Below, piece after piece: positions 23,930 to 32,579 of a DNA stretch of 64,000 nt. Source of the stretch: Bacillus sp. FJAT-22090 (GTDB lineage Bacteria > Bacillota > Bacilli > Bacillales_A > Planococcaceae); the NCBI RefSeq assembly GCF_001278755.1, contig NZ_CP012601.1, positions 1,178,001-1,242,000 on the forward strand. Direction: 5' to 3'. Under the pieces are notes generated by a model. That model saw only the letters and a list, made by a program, of their open reading frames with translations. It did not search any database and was not told where the DNA came from. Positions within the stretch are counted from its first letter, which is position 1, and each line of letters opens with the position of its first letter. Made by a program: the position numbers and the translations under genes.

Positions 23930-25024
23930 CTGATGTTTGTTTTGAAATTCAACCATGAAATTGCTTAGTGCTTGGCATGCTTCTAAAGGAACAGCGTTAT
24001 AAGTAGATGCACGGCAGCCACCTACAGATCGATGTCCATTTAAGCCTACAAAACCTGCCTCTTTTGCTTCCACTAAAAACTGCTTTTCCAGTTCTTCATC
24101 AGCTACTCGGAAAGTGATGTTCATAAGAGAACGGCTTTCAGGAGAAGCATGTCCAGTATAAAAACCATTGCTATGATCAATAACATCGTAGATAACTTTT
24201 GCTTTTTCCTCATTTAGTTTGGCGATTTCTGTTAGTCCACCTTTTTCTTCCATCCAATTCAACACTTCTCCTAACATATAAATACCGAATGTAGGGGGTG
24301 TATTATATAAAGAATTGTTCTCAACAAATGTACTGTACTTTAGCATAGTTGGAATTTCTGTGTTTGCAGTTTCAAGAAAATCTTTGCGGATAATAACAAC
24401 AGTTACACCAGATGGACCAAGATTTTTCTGTGCACCAGCATAAATCATACTAAATTTACTTACATCAACAGGTTTAGACATAATATCACTAGACATATCC
24501 GCAATTAAAGGAACATCCCCAGTATCTGGGAAGTCAAACCAGCCTGTACCATAAATTGTGTTATTTGAAGTTAAATGTACATAAGCAGCATCTGAATCAT
24601 ATTGCATATCTTGTAATGAAGGAATGTTCCGATACTTGTTTTCTTTTGTACTTGCAACCTGATAAGGTTCTCCAAACAATTTTGCCTCTTTAAATGCTTT
24701 CTCTGACCAAGAACCAGTCATAATATAACCAGCTTTTTGTCCACTTTTTAGAAAATTCATTGGGATCATAGAAAATTGTAAGCTTGCTCCACCTTGCAAG
24801 AAAAGTACTTCATAATCATCTGGAACAGAAAAAAGTTTTTTCAAACGGGCAATTGCACCATTATGTATTTCCTCGAATGTTGAACTACGATGACTCATTT
24901 CCATTATGGACATTCCTGTACCACGGAAATTAATCAGTTCTCTTTGTGCTTTTTCTAGTACCTCTAACGGAAGTGCAGAAGGCCCTGCGTTAAAATTATA
25001 AGCACGTGTATTAGTTTGATTCAA
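23927..25024 (-). CDS. serC: Phosphoserine aminotransferase
   Basis: A 365-residue PLP enzyme of serine biosynthesis (3-phosphohydroxypyruvate + glutamate to phosphoserine; also pyridoxal phosphate synthesis in some bacteria). The N-terminus RAYNFNAGPSALP is diagnostic; the PLP lysine is in AGAQKNLGPSG and the C-terminus has GHRSVGGCRASTYNA. I place the start at TTG 25024, 8 bp after AAGGAG; the GTG at 25033 overlaps that site. Monocistronic here. Confidence 0.95.
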   Translation of the reverse strand: MNQTNTRAYNFNAGPSALPLEVLEKAQRELINFRGTGMSIMEMSHRSSTFEEIHNGAIARLKKLFSVPDDYEVLFLQGGASLQFSMIPMNFLKSGQKAGYIMTGSWSEKAFKEAKLFGEPYQVASTKENKYRNIPSLQDMQYDSDAAYVHLTSNNTIYGTGWFDFPDTGDVPLIADMSSDIMSKPVDVSKFSMIYAGAQKNLGPSGVTVVIIRKDFLETANTEIPTMLKYSTFVENNSLYNTPPTFGIYMLGEVLNWMEEKGGLTEIAKLNEEKAKVIYDVIDHSNGFYTGHASPESRSLMNITFRVADEELEKQFLVEAKEAGFVGLNGHRSVGGCRASTYNAVPLEACQALSNFMVEFQNKHQ

Positions 25025-25268
25025 ATGAAACACTCCTTGTCGATATAAATTTTTTCATGTTAAAAGTATATACTGTTTTGTAGCTTTAGTTAGCTAAAGT
25101 AGCAAAATTTTTTTAAAAAAGTGAATAAAGTGTTAACAATAAATTTATTTCCGCAACAATAGGTATAGTTATTTCAGAATCCGAATAATTTTGTTTTCGT
25201 ACCTTTCCCAATGTTCAAACATTTGCTAAACTAGTAAAGTCTTAATATGTAAATATGGGGGAAAAATT

Positions 25269-27026
25269 GTGAGGGTTTTTTTAGATTTAGGATGGTTTTT
25301 TAAAGAAAGGAAAAAGCAGTATTTAATAGGAATTCTAATGCTGATGTTTGTTGCTTTTCTCCAGCTACTACCGCCAAAAATAATTGGATATGTAGTAGAT
25401 GAAATAAGTAAAGGAACATTAACTACAGCATTTTTAGTAAAATGGCTCGGTATACTTGCCCTTGCTGCTACAGGGATGTATATCTTGCGTTACTATTGGC
25501 GTATTATGATTTTCGGATCAGCCATCTATTTAGCGAGACTGCTAAGAAGGAATCTTTTTCATCATTTTACTAGAATGTCTCCATCGTTCTATCAAAAAAA
25601 ACGTGTTGGGGATTTAATGGCCCATGCAACGAATGACTTGTCAGCAGTACAGCAGACAGCAGGCGCAGGCGTATTGACTCTAGTAGATTCTATTACAACA
25701 GGTGGATTTGTTATTGCAGCCATGGCATTTACGATTAACTGGAAACTAACGATTATTGCACTTTTACCGCTTCCGCTTATGGCCATTTTAACAAGTTATT
25801 ACGGCAAGCTTTTACACCAACGTTTTCGTTATGCACAGGAAGCATTTTCCGATTTAAATGATAAAGCACAGGAAAGTATTTCAGGTGCTAAAGTTATAAA
25901 AACATTTGGGCAAGAGAAAGAAGATACGGAAGAATTTGTTCAATTGTCCCAAGAAGTAGTAGAAAAAAACATTCGTGTTGCAAAGGTAGATTCCTTATTT
26001 GATCCTACAATATCACTTATAGTAGGAGCATGTTTCTTCTTATCTATTATATTCGGTACTCGTTTTATCCTTGCTGGTGAAATGACTATTGGTGACTTAT
26101 TTGCTTTTACATCCTATTTAGGACTACTAGTATGGCCTATGTTAGCATTTGGATGGCTATTTAACATTGTCGAGCGAGGTAGTGCCTCCTATGATCGAAT
26201 TAAGAATTTGCTTGAGGAAAAAGTAGAGATTGATGATAAAGAAGGAGCTTTAGATCAAAAACCTGAAGGAGATTTACAATTTAATCTAGAGGAATTCAAA
26301 TTTCCAGAAGATGATCGAGTTGCCTTACATGATGTTCATTTTACTTTAAAACGTGGTGAAACGTTAGGGATTGTTGGAAAAACTGGTTCTGGAAAGACTG
26401 CTATATTAAAGCTATTAATGAGAGAGTTTGAAGGTTATCAAGGTGAAATTATCTATGGTAATCATTCCATTGATGCGTATAAGAAAAAAAGCTTACGTGA
26501 AGCTATTGGATATGTACCACAAGATCATTTTTTATTCTCCACAACAGTTGCTGGGAATATAGCCTTTGCAAATGCTAGCGCTACAAGTGAACAGGTGGAA
26601 GAAGCGGCGAAGCTAGCATATATTCATGAGGATATATTGCAATTCACAGATGGCTATAAAACAATCGTTGGAGAACGTGGGGTTTCTTTATCTGGAGGTC
26701 AAAAGCAACGTATTTCGATTGCTCGGGCATTACTGATGGAACCAGAGCTCCTCATTTTAGATGATTCCTTATCTGCAGTTGATGCGCGAACAGAGGAAGC
26801 TATTTTAGAGGCATTAAAAGAAAAACGCACGGATGAAACTACTATAATAACTTCTCATCGTTTAAGTGCTATTCAACATGCCCATCAAATTATTGTAATG
26901 AGTGAAGGAACTATTATTGAAAAAGGCTCTCATGACCAATTGATGGACTTAAAAGGAATGTATTATGAAATGTATCAATTACAGCAACTAGAATCTTTAG
27001 TTGAAAAGGGCGGTGAGTTACAATGA
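25269..27026 (+). CDS. Heterodimeric ABC exporter subunit with degenerate catalytic site (YheI/BmrC-like)
   Basis: 585 residues: six helices (1-300), then an ATPase domain with Walker A GKTGSGKT, signature LSGGQ and Walker B LLILDDSLSAVD. The catalytic Glu after Walker B is Asp, the mark of the degenerate half of heterodimeric exporters such as B. subtilis YheI/YheH (BmrCD). The partner starts inside its last codons (ATGA). It exports lipophilic drugs or a lipid/peptide. The GTG start follows ATGGGGG; -35 TTGCTA (25223) and -10 TATGTA (25246) are a weak possible promoter. Confidence 0.9.
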   Translation: MRVFLDLGWFFKERKKQYLIGILMLMFVAFLQLLPPKIIGYVVDEISKGTLTTAFLVKWLGILALAATGMYILRYYWRIMIFGSAIYLARLLRRNLFHHFTRMSPSFYQKKRVGDLMAHATNDLSAVQQTAGAGVLTLVDSITTGGFVIAAMAFTINWKLTIIALLPLPLMAILTSYYGKLLHQRFRYAQEAFSDLNDKAQESISGAKVIKTFGQEKEDTEEFVQLSQEVVEKNIRVAKVDSLFDPTISLIVGACFFLSIIFGTRFILAGEMTIGDLFAFTSYLGLLVWPMLAFGWLFNIVERGSASYDRIKNLLEEKVEIDDKEGALDQKPEGDLQFNLEEFKFPEDDRVALHDVHFTLKRGETLGIVGKTGSGKTAILKLLMREFEGYQGEIIYGNHSIDAYKKKSLREAIGYVPQDHFLFSTTVAGNIAFANASATSEQVEEAAKLAYIHEDILQFTDGYKTIVGERGVSLSGGQKQRISIARALLMEPELLILDDSLSAVDARTEEAILEALKEKRTDETTIITSHRLSAIQHAHQIIVMSEGTIIEKGSHDQLMDLKGMYYEMYQLQQLESLVEKGGELQ

Positions 27027-28807
27027 ACGAGAAGCAACCACAGCTAACTGGAAAAGACCAATGGATGATTTTAAAAAGATTATTAACATACTTAAAACCA
27101 CATACGAAAGCAGTATGTATCGCTTTATTTTTACTAGTATTAACTGTAACAGGAGATATATTGGGCCCATATTTAATCAAGGTTTTTATGGACAATTATT
27201 TAACACCTAAAAGTTTTCCAACTGGACCTTTAGTAGGATTAGCGCTAGGTTATATATTTATACAAATCGGGAATGTAATCATTAGTTATTTCCAACTTTT
27301 AAAATTCCAAGAAATTGCACTGAAAATTATTCAACAAATGCGAATTGATGTGTTTTCTAAAGTGCATAAGTTGGGGATGCGATACTTTGACAAAACGCCA
27401 GCCGGCAGTATTGTGTCACGTGTAACAAATGATACAGAAGCTATCAAAGATATGTTTGTCAGCGTATTAGTAGGCTTCCTTCAAAGTGGTTTTTTAATAG
27501 TTGGTGTTTATATTGCTATGTTTATATTGAATGTAAAATTAGCATTGTTCGCAACGATTTTATTACCTATAATGTTTATAATCATTCGAACATATAGAAA
27601 GTACAGCTCTGTCGTTTATCAGGATTTACGTGAAAGACTGAGTCAATTAAATGCAAAGCTTGCAGAATCTTTACAAGGTATGACTATGATTCAAGCTTTC
27701 AGACAAGAAGACCGTTTACAGGATGAATTTAATGATATTAATGACTCACACTGGAATGCAGGAAAACGTAATATTAAGTTAGATAGTATTCTTCTTCGTC
27801 CTGCGATCGATTTAGTGTACGCCTTAGCCATTATTATGGTATTAAGCTACTTTGGGATAACTTCTATGAACAATTTCGTAGAAGTAGGGGTAATTTATGC
27901 TTTTGTAACTTATATAGATCGATTCTTTGAACCAATCAATCAAGTGATGCAACGTCTTTCGATATTTCAACAAGCAATCGTTGCGGCATCCAGAGTGTTC
28001 ACTTTGCTAGACGAGAAAGATTTAGCCCCTGCTCAAAAGGATAATGCAAAAGCTAAAATTGAAGAAGGAAAAATTGAATTTCAACATGTAACGTTTTCAT
28101 ACGATGGTAAAACGGATGTGTTAAAAAATATCTCCTTCACAGCAGAACCTGGTCAAACAGTAGCTCTAGTAGGACATACGGGAAGTGGAAAAAGCTCCAT
28201 TATCAACTTACTAATGCGTTTTTATGAGTTTGAACAAGGTGATATTAAAATAGACGGGCATTCAGTTAAGGATTTTAAAACAGAAGAAATCCGAGAAAAA
28301 GTAGGCCTTGTGCTTCAAGATCCGTTTTTGTTTTATGGTGATATTGAAAGTAACATCCGATTACATGATAAAGATATGTCTGAAGAGGAAGTTAAGGCAG
28401 CAGCAGAATTTGTGCAAGCTAACAACTTTATTGAAAAGCTACCGTTTTCATATAAACAAAAAGTGACAGAAAGAGGATCTACATTCTCTAGCGGACAAAG
28501 ACAATTGGTGGCATTCGCACGTACAATTGCTACAAATCCAAAAATTTTAGTTTTGGATGAAGCAACAGCAAATATAGATACAGAAACTGAAGTGGCAATC
28601 CAAAGTAGCTTAGAGAAGATGCGTAAAGGTAGAACTACAATAGCCATCGCCCATCGATTAAGTACGATTCAAGATGCTGAATTAATATTAGTACTACATC
28701 ACGGAGAAATTGTTGAACGAGGTACACATCAAGAACTCTTGAACGAAAAAGGTTTGTATCATAAAATGTATCTACTTCAGAATGGCGTTGTTGAAGGCGT
28801 AAGGTAA
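27023..28807 (+). CDS. Heterodimeric ABC exporter subunit, catalytic half (YheH/BmrD-like)
   Basis: 594 residues: six helices, then an ATPase domain with Walker A GHTGSGKS, Walker B ILVLDEATANID with intact Glu and switch His in AIAHRL. Its signature is altered to FSSGQ where LSGGQ is normal. So the degenerate ATP site (Asp of subunit 1, FSSGQ of subunit 2) and the competent site (LSGGQ of subunit 1, Glu of subunit 2) are arranged exactly as expected for an asymmetric exporter. The 4-bp ATGA overlap implies coupled translation. Confidence 0.92.
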   Translation: MNEKQPQLTGKDQWMILKRLLTYLKPHTKAVCIALFLLVLTVTGDILGPYLIKVFMDNYLTPKSFPTGPLVGLALGYIFIQIGNVIISYFQLLKFQEIALKIIQQMRIDVFSKVHKLGMRYFDKTPAGSIVSRVTNDTEAIKDMFVSVLVGFLQSGFLIVGVYIAMFILNVKLALFATILLPIMFIIIRTYRKYSSVVYQDLRERLSQLNAKLAESLQGMTMIQAFRQEDRLQDEFNDINDSHWNAGKRNIKLDSILLRPAIDLVYALAIIMVLSYFGITSMNNFVEVGVIYAFVTYIDRFFEPINQVMQRLSIFQQAIVAASRVFTLLDEKDLAPAQKDNAKAKIEEGKIEFQHVTFSYDGKTDVLKNISFTAEPGQTVALVGHTGSGKSSIINLLMRFYEFEQGDIKIDGHSVKDFKTEEIREKVGLVLQDPFLFYGDIESNIRLHDKDMSEEEVKAAAEFVQANNFIEKLPFSYKQKVTERGSTFSSGQRQLVAFARTIATNPKILVLDEATANIDTETEVAIQSSLEKMRKGRTTIAIAHRLSTIQDAELILVLHHGEIVERGTHQELLNEKGLYHKMYLLQNGVVEGVR

Positions 28808-28926
28808 TACCAATCATTTAAAATAACGAGATATAAAATAGTCAAAAAGCTGTCACAAGCATTAGTAGAGTAAAAGTGAATGAAATTTGGTACGATAGGG
28901 AGAGTAACTCGGAAAGGAAGACAGCC

Positions 28927-29637
28927 GTGAGTACCGATATTAATTTATTTTTGGCCTTTGGTGCAGGGTTTTTAAGTTTTATTTCTCCTTGTACATTGCC
29001 TTTGTATCCAGCATTTTTATCTTATATAACTGGAATGTCATTGGAAGAAATAAAAACAGATAAAAAATTGATGCAAAGAAGAGGGATGCTCCATACTTTA
29101 TTCTTCTTATTAGGTTTTTCCATTATTTTTATCGCATTAGGTTTTGCAACCTCGTTAGTAGGGACATTTTTCATTCAATATGACGATTTAATACGCCAAG
29201 TTGGTGCCATTTTTATTGTTATTTTTGGTTTAATAGTAGTTGGTGTTTTTAAGCCAGAGTTTTTGATGAAAGAAAAAAGATTACAATTTAAAAATCGTCC
29301 CTCCGGGTATTTTGGAACTACATTGATTGGTATGGCTTTTGCTGCAGGGTGGCAACCTTGTACCGGTCCAATATTAGCTGCGGTTCTCTTAATGGCGGGA
29401 TCAAATCCTGACGCAGGAGTTTGGTATATGTTAGCCTACGTCCTAGGATTCGCTATTCCATTTTTCGTGTTATCTTTCTTTATTACACGACTTAACTGGA
29501 TTCGTAAGAATAGTAATTTAATCGTGAAAATTGGCGGATTTTTCATGATTGCTCTAGGAATATTATTATTTTTTGATGGATTAACTTATATTATTCGAAT
29601 TTTAAGTCCGTTTTTTGGTGACTTTACTGGATTTTAA
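28927..29637 (+). CDS. ccdA: Cytochrome c biogenesis protein CcdA
   Basis: A 236-residue membrane protein of the DsbD/CcdA family that passes reducing power across the membrane to extracytoplasmic thioredoxins. Its six helices contain the two conserved cysteines ([11 protein letters not shown] and WQPCTGPIL). Start GTG 28927, six bp after GGAAAGGAAG; the frame extends to 28876 but without a ribosome site. First gene of the ccdA-yneI-trx-ccdC cluster. Confidence 0.94.
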   Translation: MSTDINLFLAFGAGFLSFISPCTLPLYPAFLSYITGMSLEEIKTDKKLMQRRGMLHTLFFLLGFSIIFIALGFATSLVGTFFIQYDDLIRQVGAIFIVIFGLIVVGVFKPEFLMKEKRLQFKNRPSGYFGTTLIGMAFAAGWQPCTGPILAAVLLMAGSNPDAGVWYMLAYVLGFAIPFFVLSFFITRLNWIRKNSNLIVKIGGFFMIALGILLFFDGLTYIIRILSPFFGDFTGF

Positions 29638-29655
29638 AGTGAGGGAGGCCTGACG

Positions 29656-30027
29656 ATGCCAACAGTATTAGTAGTCGACGATGCCGTTTTCATGCGTGCA
29701 ACTATCAAGAGAATGCTAGAAAATCAACAGTTTGAAGTAATTGGAGAAGCATCTAATGGAAATGAAGCAGTAGAATTGTATCGACAATTATTGCCTGATG
29801 TAGTGACAATGGATATTACAATGCCAGGAATGACTGGAATTGAGGCAGTTAAAGCTATTGTAACAGAGTATCCAGATGCAAAAATTGTCATGGTCACTGC
29901 ACTAGGTCAACAAAAACTAATTGTGGAAGCAATTGAAAATGGGGCAAAGGATTTCATTACAAAACCATTTAATCCCGATCAAATCGTTCAAGTATTGCAG
30001 AATGTAACTAGCTGGAATGAAAATTGA
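29656..30027 (+). CDS. yneI: Single-domain response regulator (YneI/CcdB-like)
   Basis: A 123-residue CheY-like receiver with no output domain. The acidic pair is VDDAVF, the phospho-acceptor Asp is in VVTMDITMPGM, the Thr in VTALGQ and the Lys in ITKPF, so phosphorylation should be possible. In B. subtilis, as I recall, yneI sits between ccdA and ccdC. Its stop overlaps the next start as TGATG. Confidence 0.9.
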   Translation: MPTVLVVDDAVFMRATIKRMLENQQFEVIGEASNGNEAVELYRQLLPDVVTMDITMPGMTGIEAVKAIVTEYPDAKIVMVTALGQQKLIVEAIENGAKDFITKPFNPDQIVQVLQNVTSWNEN

Positions 30028-30356
30028 TGAAACTTATTAATAGCTACCATCATTGGTTGGAAGTTGTTGAGAAGGAATCTGCACTGTTACTGTTTGTGAA
30101 AACAACTAATTGTTCTGTTTGTGAAGGATTATATCCCCAAATAGAAAATTTGCAAAAAGAAGTGGAAATCCCTTTTTATGTAGTTAATGCAGCAGAAGTA
30201 CCAGAAATGGCAGGACAGTTATCTTTGTATACTGCTCCTGTCGTATTATTTTATAAGCACCAAAAGGAATATCAACGATATGCAAGGTTTGTAAAAACAG
30301 ATGATGTTCGTAGAATATTAAAAGAACTAAATGATATGGAGAATTATCATGATTGA
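30027..30356 (+). CDS. Thioredoxin-like protein within ccd cluster
   Basis: A 109-residue thioredoxin fold with CSVC as the CxxC redox motif and the cis-Pro region YTAPVVLFY. There is no signal peptide, so it is cytoplasmic and could feed electrons to CcdA. It is inserted between the yneI-like and ccdC genes, where I do not recall a gene in B. subtilis, and overlaps both neighbours by a few bases, so it is translationally integrated. Confidence 0.85.
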   Translation: MKLINSYHHWLEVVEKESALLLFVKTTNCSVCEGLYPQIENLQKEVEIPFYVVNAAEVPEMAGQLSLYTAPVVLFYKHQKEYQRYARFVKTDDVRRILKELNDMENYHD

Positions 30357-30828
30357 AAAAATTTCACCAAATATAATGATTATTGTTTCTACCGTGATAG
30401 CTCTAGGTATGGGAATATTGGTAACAACAATACGTGCAAAGGCAGCAAAAAAGCCCGCAAGTGTTAAAAAAATATTGCTACCACCATTGTTTATGTCCAC
30501 TGGTGCTCTGATGTTTGTTTTTCCATTCTTTCGAGTATCAGGGATGGAAATAATCGAAGCACTCGCAGTAGGAATCGTGTTTTCTTCTGTTTTAATTTGG
30601 ACTTCTAAGTTTGAAAAAAGAGATGGTCAAATCTACTTAAAGCAATCTAAAGCATTTATATTCATTTTGATTGGTTTACTAATAGTCCGTTTGGTTGGTA
30701 AGCTAATTTTAAGTTCTTCGATTGATGTGGGGGAACTTAGCGGTATGTTTTGGATTTTAGCCTTTGGTATGATTGTTCCTTGGAGAATTGCTATGTATTT
30801 ACAATTTCGAAAACTACAAAAAGCATAA
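30349..30828 (+). CDS. ccdC: CcdC-like membrane protein
   Basis: About 159 residues from ATG 30349, with four or five hydrophobic helices. The motifs TTIRAKAAKKPASVKKILLPPLFMSTG and the closing PWRIAMYLQFRKL fit the CcdC/YneJ family found with CcdA in cytochrome c maturation loci. The start overlaps the thioredoxin-like gene by 8 bp. Confidence 0.87.
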   Translation: MIEKISPNIMIIVSTVIALGMGILVTTIRAKAAKKPASVKKILLPPLFMSTGALMFVFPFFRVSGMEIIEALAVGIVFSSVLIWTSKFEKRDGQIYLKQSKAFIFILIGLLIVRLVGKLILSSSIDVGELSGMFWILAFGMIVPWRIAMYLQFRKLQKA

Positions 30829-30845
30829 TCTTTTGTATAAAAGTT

Positions 30846-30885
30846 AAAAAGCGAGGGGCTCTCATAAAGGGCCGCTCGCTTTTTT
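30846..30885. terminator. Bidirectional terminator between ccdC and yneK
   Basis: AAAAAGCGAG/CTCGCTTTTT, 10-bp stem with the A-run and T-run forming its base; serves both converging genes. Confidence 0.85.
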
Positions 30886-31339
30886 ATCGTTTCTTTGGAC
30901 TTACTTCAGATAGCTCAAAAAATTTAGTATACGGAGTAACGTCAATATTTAATTCCGCTAATTTTTTTCTTAGAAATTTATGATCCCTTTTAGGTGTTGC
31001 TATAATGTAGCCCCTGATTAGTAATTCACGCGAAATGGAAGTAGCTTTTTCTTCAAGGGCCAGCTGACCAATTTTACCAGCAATTTTCTGTTTAGCAACG
31101 GGTCTAAAGAGATCTGGGACTGGACTAACTAATTCATTTAAGAGTTCCTTTTGATCTTCATTCCATAGATGAATGGTTTTATCAACATAATATTCTTCCC
31201 AGTCTAAGTCAGATTTACCGTCGTCTTTAGGTAAAGCCTTTAAGAATTTACGAAACATAAAGAATCCACCAATTGCCATTAAAGTAACTAAAACTACTAC
31301 CCAAAATAATATAAACCACAAAAACCAACCCTGTAACAA
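30884..31339 (-). CDS. yneK: YneK-like DUF2621 membrane-anchored protein
   Basis: 151 residues: one N-terminal helix (FLWFILFWVVVLVTLMAIGGFFMF), then a soluble domain beginning LDWEEYYVDKTIHLW and containing PVPDLFRPVAKQKIAGKIGQLA. The order ccdA-yneI-ccdC-yneK matches B. subtilis. Function unknown. Converges on ccdC. Confidence 0.85.
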   Translation of the reverse strand: MLQGWFLWFILFWVVVLVTLMAIGGFFMFRKFLKALPKDDGKSDLDWEEYYVDKTIHLWNEDQKELLNELVSPVPDLFRPVAKQKIAGKIGQLALEEKATSISRELLIRGYIIATPKRDHKFLRKKLAELNIDVTPYTKFFELSEVSPKKR

Positions 31340-31455
31340 ATCTATTCACCTCGTTTTTCTATATTAAGTATAAGATGTTCCCCAAAAAATTTCACTCTCT
31401 ATGTATCCTTTCTTTTAAAAAGACTCTATCTACTTGTTGAAAGGAGGTGATACAC

Positions 31456-31671
31456 ATGGCGAATCTTGAATACAAACAAGCAGTACTGAAGTTAACATTT
31501 GAAGGAGGGTTAACAGGTGACGGGAAGATGAAGACAAAGTCTAAATCCTATCGAAATATACTAGCAGCTGCTACAGCGAATGGATTAGACACTGTTGCTA
31601 TCACACTAGCAAGCTTTTCAAACAGCCCCTATATTGGAGCTGAAAAAGTAGAAACATCCAATATAATCTAA
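31456..31671 (+). CDS. DUF1659 small protein
   Basis: A 71-residue protein; AAGGAGGTG precedes the ATG at 31456 by 7 bp, so the upstream GTG is rejected. Beta-rich sequence with LTFEGGLTGDGKMKTKSKSY and LDTVAITLASFSNSPYIGAEKVET, as in the DUF1659 family. It is followed by DUF2922 and then YvrJ, a recurrent trio in bacilli. Function unknown. Confidence 0.85.
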   Translation: MANLEYKQAVLKLTFEGGLTGDGKMKTKSKSYRNILAAATANGLDTVAITLASFSNSPYIGAEKVETSNII

Positions 31672-31692
31672 CATTAATAAGGAGGAAATGGA

Positions 31693-31905
31693 ATGTCAAA
31701 AACATTACAACTTCAATTTGAAACAGAAAACGGAAAATTGTTAATGGTTACAGTAGATAATCCAAAGGAAACTTTAACGCAAGCAGAAATCGAGGCTGGT
31801 ATGGCAGCAATCATAGCGAGTAATGTGTTTCATGTTGCAGGAAGACCAGTTTCTGCTGTGAAAAGCGCAAAAGTAGTAGAGCGAAACGTCACACAAATTA
31901 TCTAA
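31693..31905 (+). CDS. DUF2922 small protein
   Basis: A 70-residue protein with LQLQFETENGKLLMVTVDNPKE and a C-terminal VSAVKSAKVVERNVTQII, typical of DUF2922. It is 21 bp after the DUF1659 gene with AAGGAGG. The first copy of a duplicated terminator hairpin begins 8 bp after its stop. Confidence 0.85.
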   Translation: MSKTLQLQFETENGKLLMVTVDNPKETLTQAEIEAGMAAIIASNVFHVAGRPVSAVKSAKVVERNVTQII

Positions 31906-31912
31906 GATTCCG

Positions 31913-32330
31913 AGACTCTCCTTCCTGGAGAGTCTCAGATTGACGACAAAAGTATTTTTTATAAACGGTTATGAATAAAAATCTACCAAAACAGGTTGCT
32001 TTATCCAATTAAAATAAAGATAGTAGATATCTATTAGGAATTGTTTATAAGGCAAGGACCACCACGAAGACTCCTGTGGGAACAGCTTGAGCTGAAGACC
32101 CCGCTGTTGGGGGAAGGCAATCTAAGTTCTCCGCATCCTGCTCCTGCGCAAAGCTCGTCGCAAAAGAACTTTTGCGGCAACGATTGCATGACCAACATCG
32201 TGTTGGCCTAGGAGGCTGAAGCCAAGCCCACGGAAAGCGAAGTGGGGGTCCTTGCCGAATTTAATATACAACTCTATGCACTCAAAATTGAGTTTGTCTA
32301 CAGACTGAGACTCTCCTTCAAGGAGAGTCT
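31913..32330. mobile_element. Terminator-bracketed repeat element, copy B
   Basis: A 23-bp hairpin (arms AGACTCTCC and GGAGAGTCT, short loop) at 31913-31935 recurs at 32308-32330 with two loop changes; only the second is followed by TTTTT. The 372-bp body (31936-32307) begins CAGATTGACGACAAAA and ends GTTTGTCTACAGACTG, inverted relatives of each other and of copy A's ends. Inside, a G+C-rich core (32051-32256) has its own 15-bp terminal inverted repeats (GGCAAGGACCACCAC with one mismatch at the far end). The core shares the GACTCC-G-GGGAA-AGC and GCCC-CGGAA-GCG signatures with copy A. It encodes no protein and separates DUF2922 from YvrJ. Confidence 0.65.
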
Positions 32331-32335
32331 TTTTA
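32308..32335 (+). terminator. Distal, T-tracted copy of the duplicated terminator hairpin
   Basis: 9-bp stem AGACTCTCC/GGAGAGTCT followed by TTTTTA. It would have terminated the DUF1659-DUF2922 transcript before the repeat element split the site. Confidence 0.6.
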
Positions 32336-32352
32336 AAAAAGGAAGTGATACT

Positions 32353-32475
32353 ATGGAACAGTGGTTTTCATTGATTCAAGATGTAGGCTTTCCAATTTTC
32401 GTGTCATTTTATTTAATGCACCGAGTAGAAGGGAAACTAGAAGAAATCAAAATTGTACTGTTATCATTAAAATGA
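32353..32475 (+). CDS. yvrJ: YvrJ-family small membrane peptide
   Basis: 40 residues from ATG 32353 (GGAAGTG upstream). One helix (IQDVGFPIFVSFYLMHRV) then EGKLEEIKIVLLSLK, the standard YvrJ pattern. An apparent longer frame from 32242 is read-through of the repeat element. It normally follows DUF1659/DUF2922 closely; here 447 bp separates them because of copy B. Confidence 0.85.
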   Translation: MEQWFSLIQDVGFPIFVSFYLMHRVEGKLEEIKIVLLSLK

Positions 32476-32579
32476 GTACTCTAGTCACAAAACTGTTGAA
32501 ATACACGAGACATAGTAGTTGAATGAACATATTTGTTTCGTTAAGATAAGGCTATGAATAGAAAAGAGAGGTCTCATAA

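Noticed and set aside
32242-32352. N-terminal extension of the YvrJ frame
   Set aside because: It reads through the repeat element and a terminator hairpin; the ATG at 32353 has a ribosome site and gives the normal 40-residue protein.
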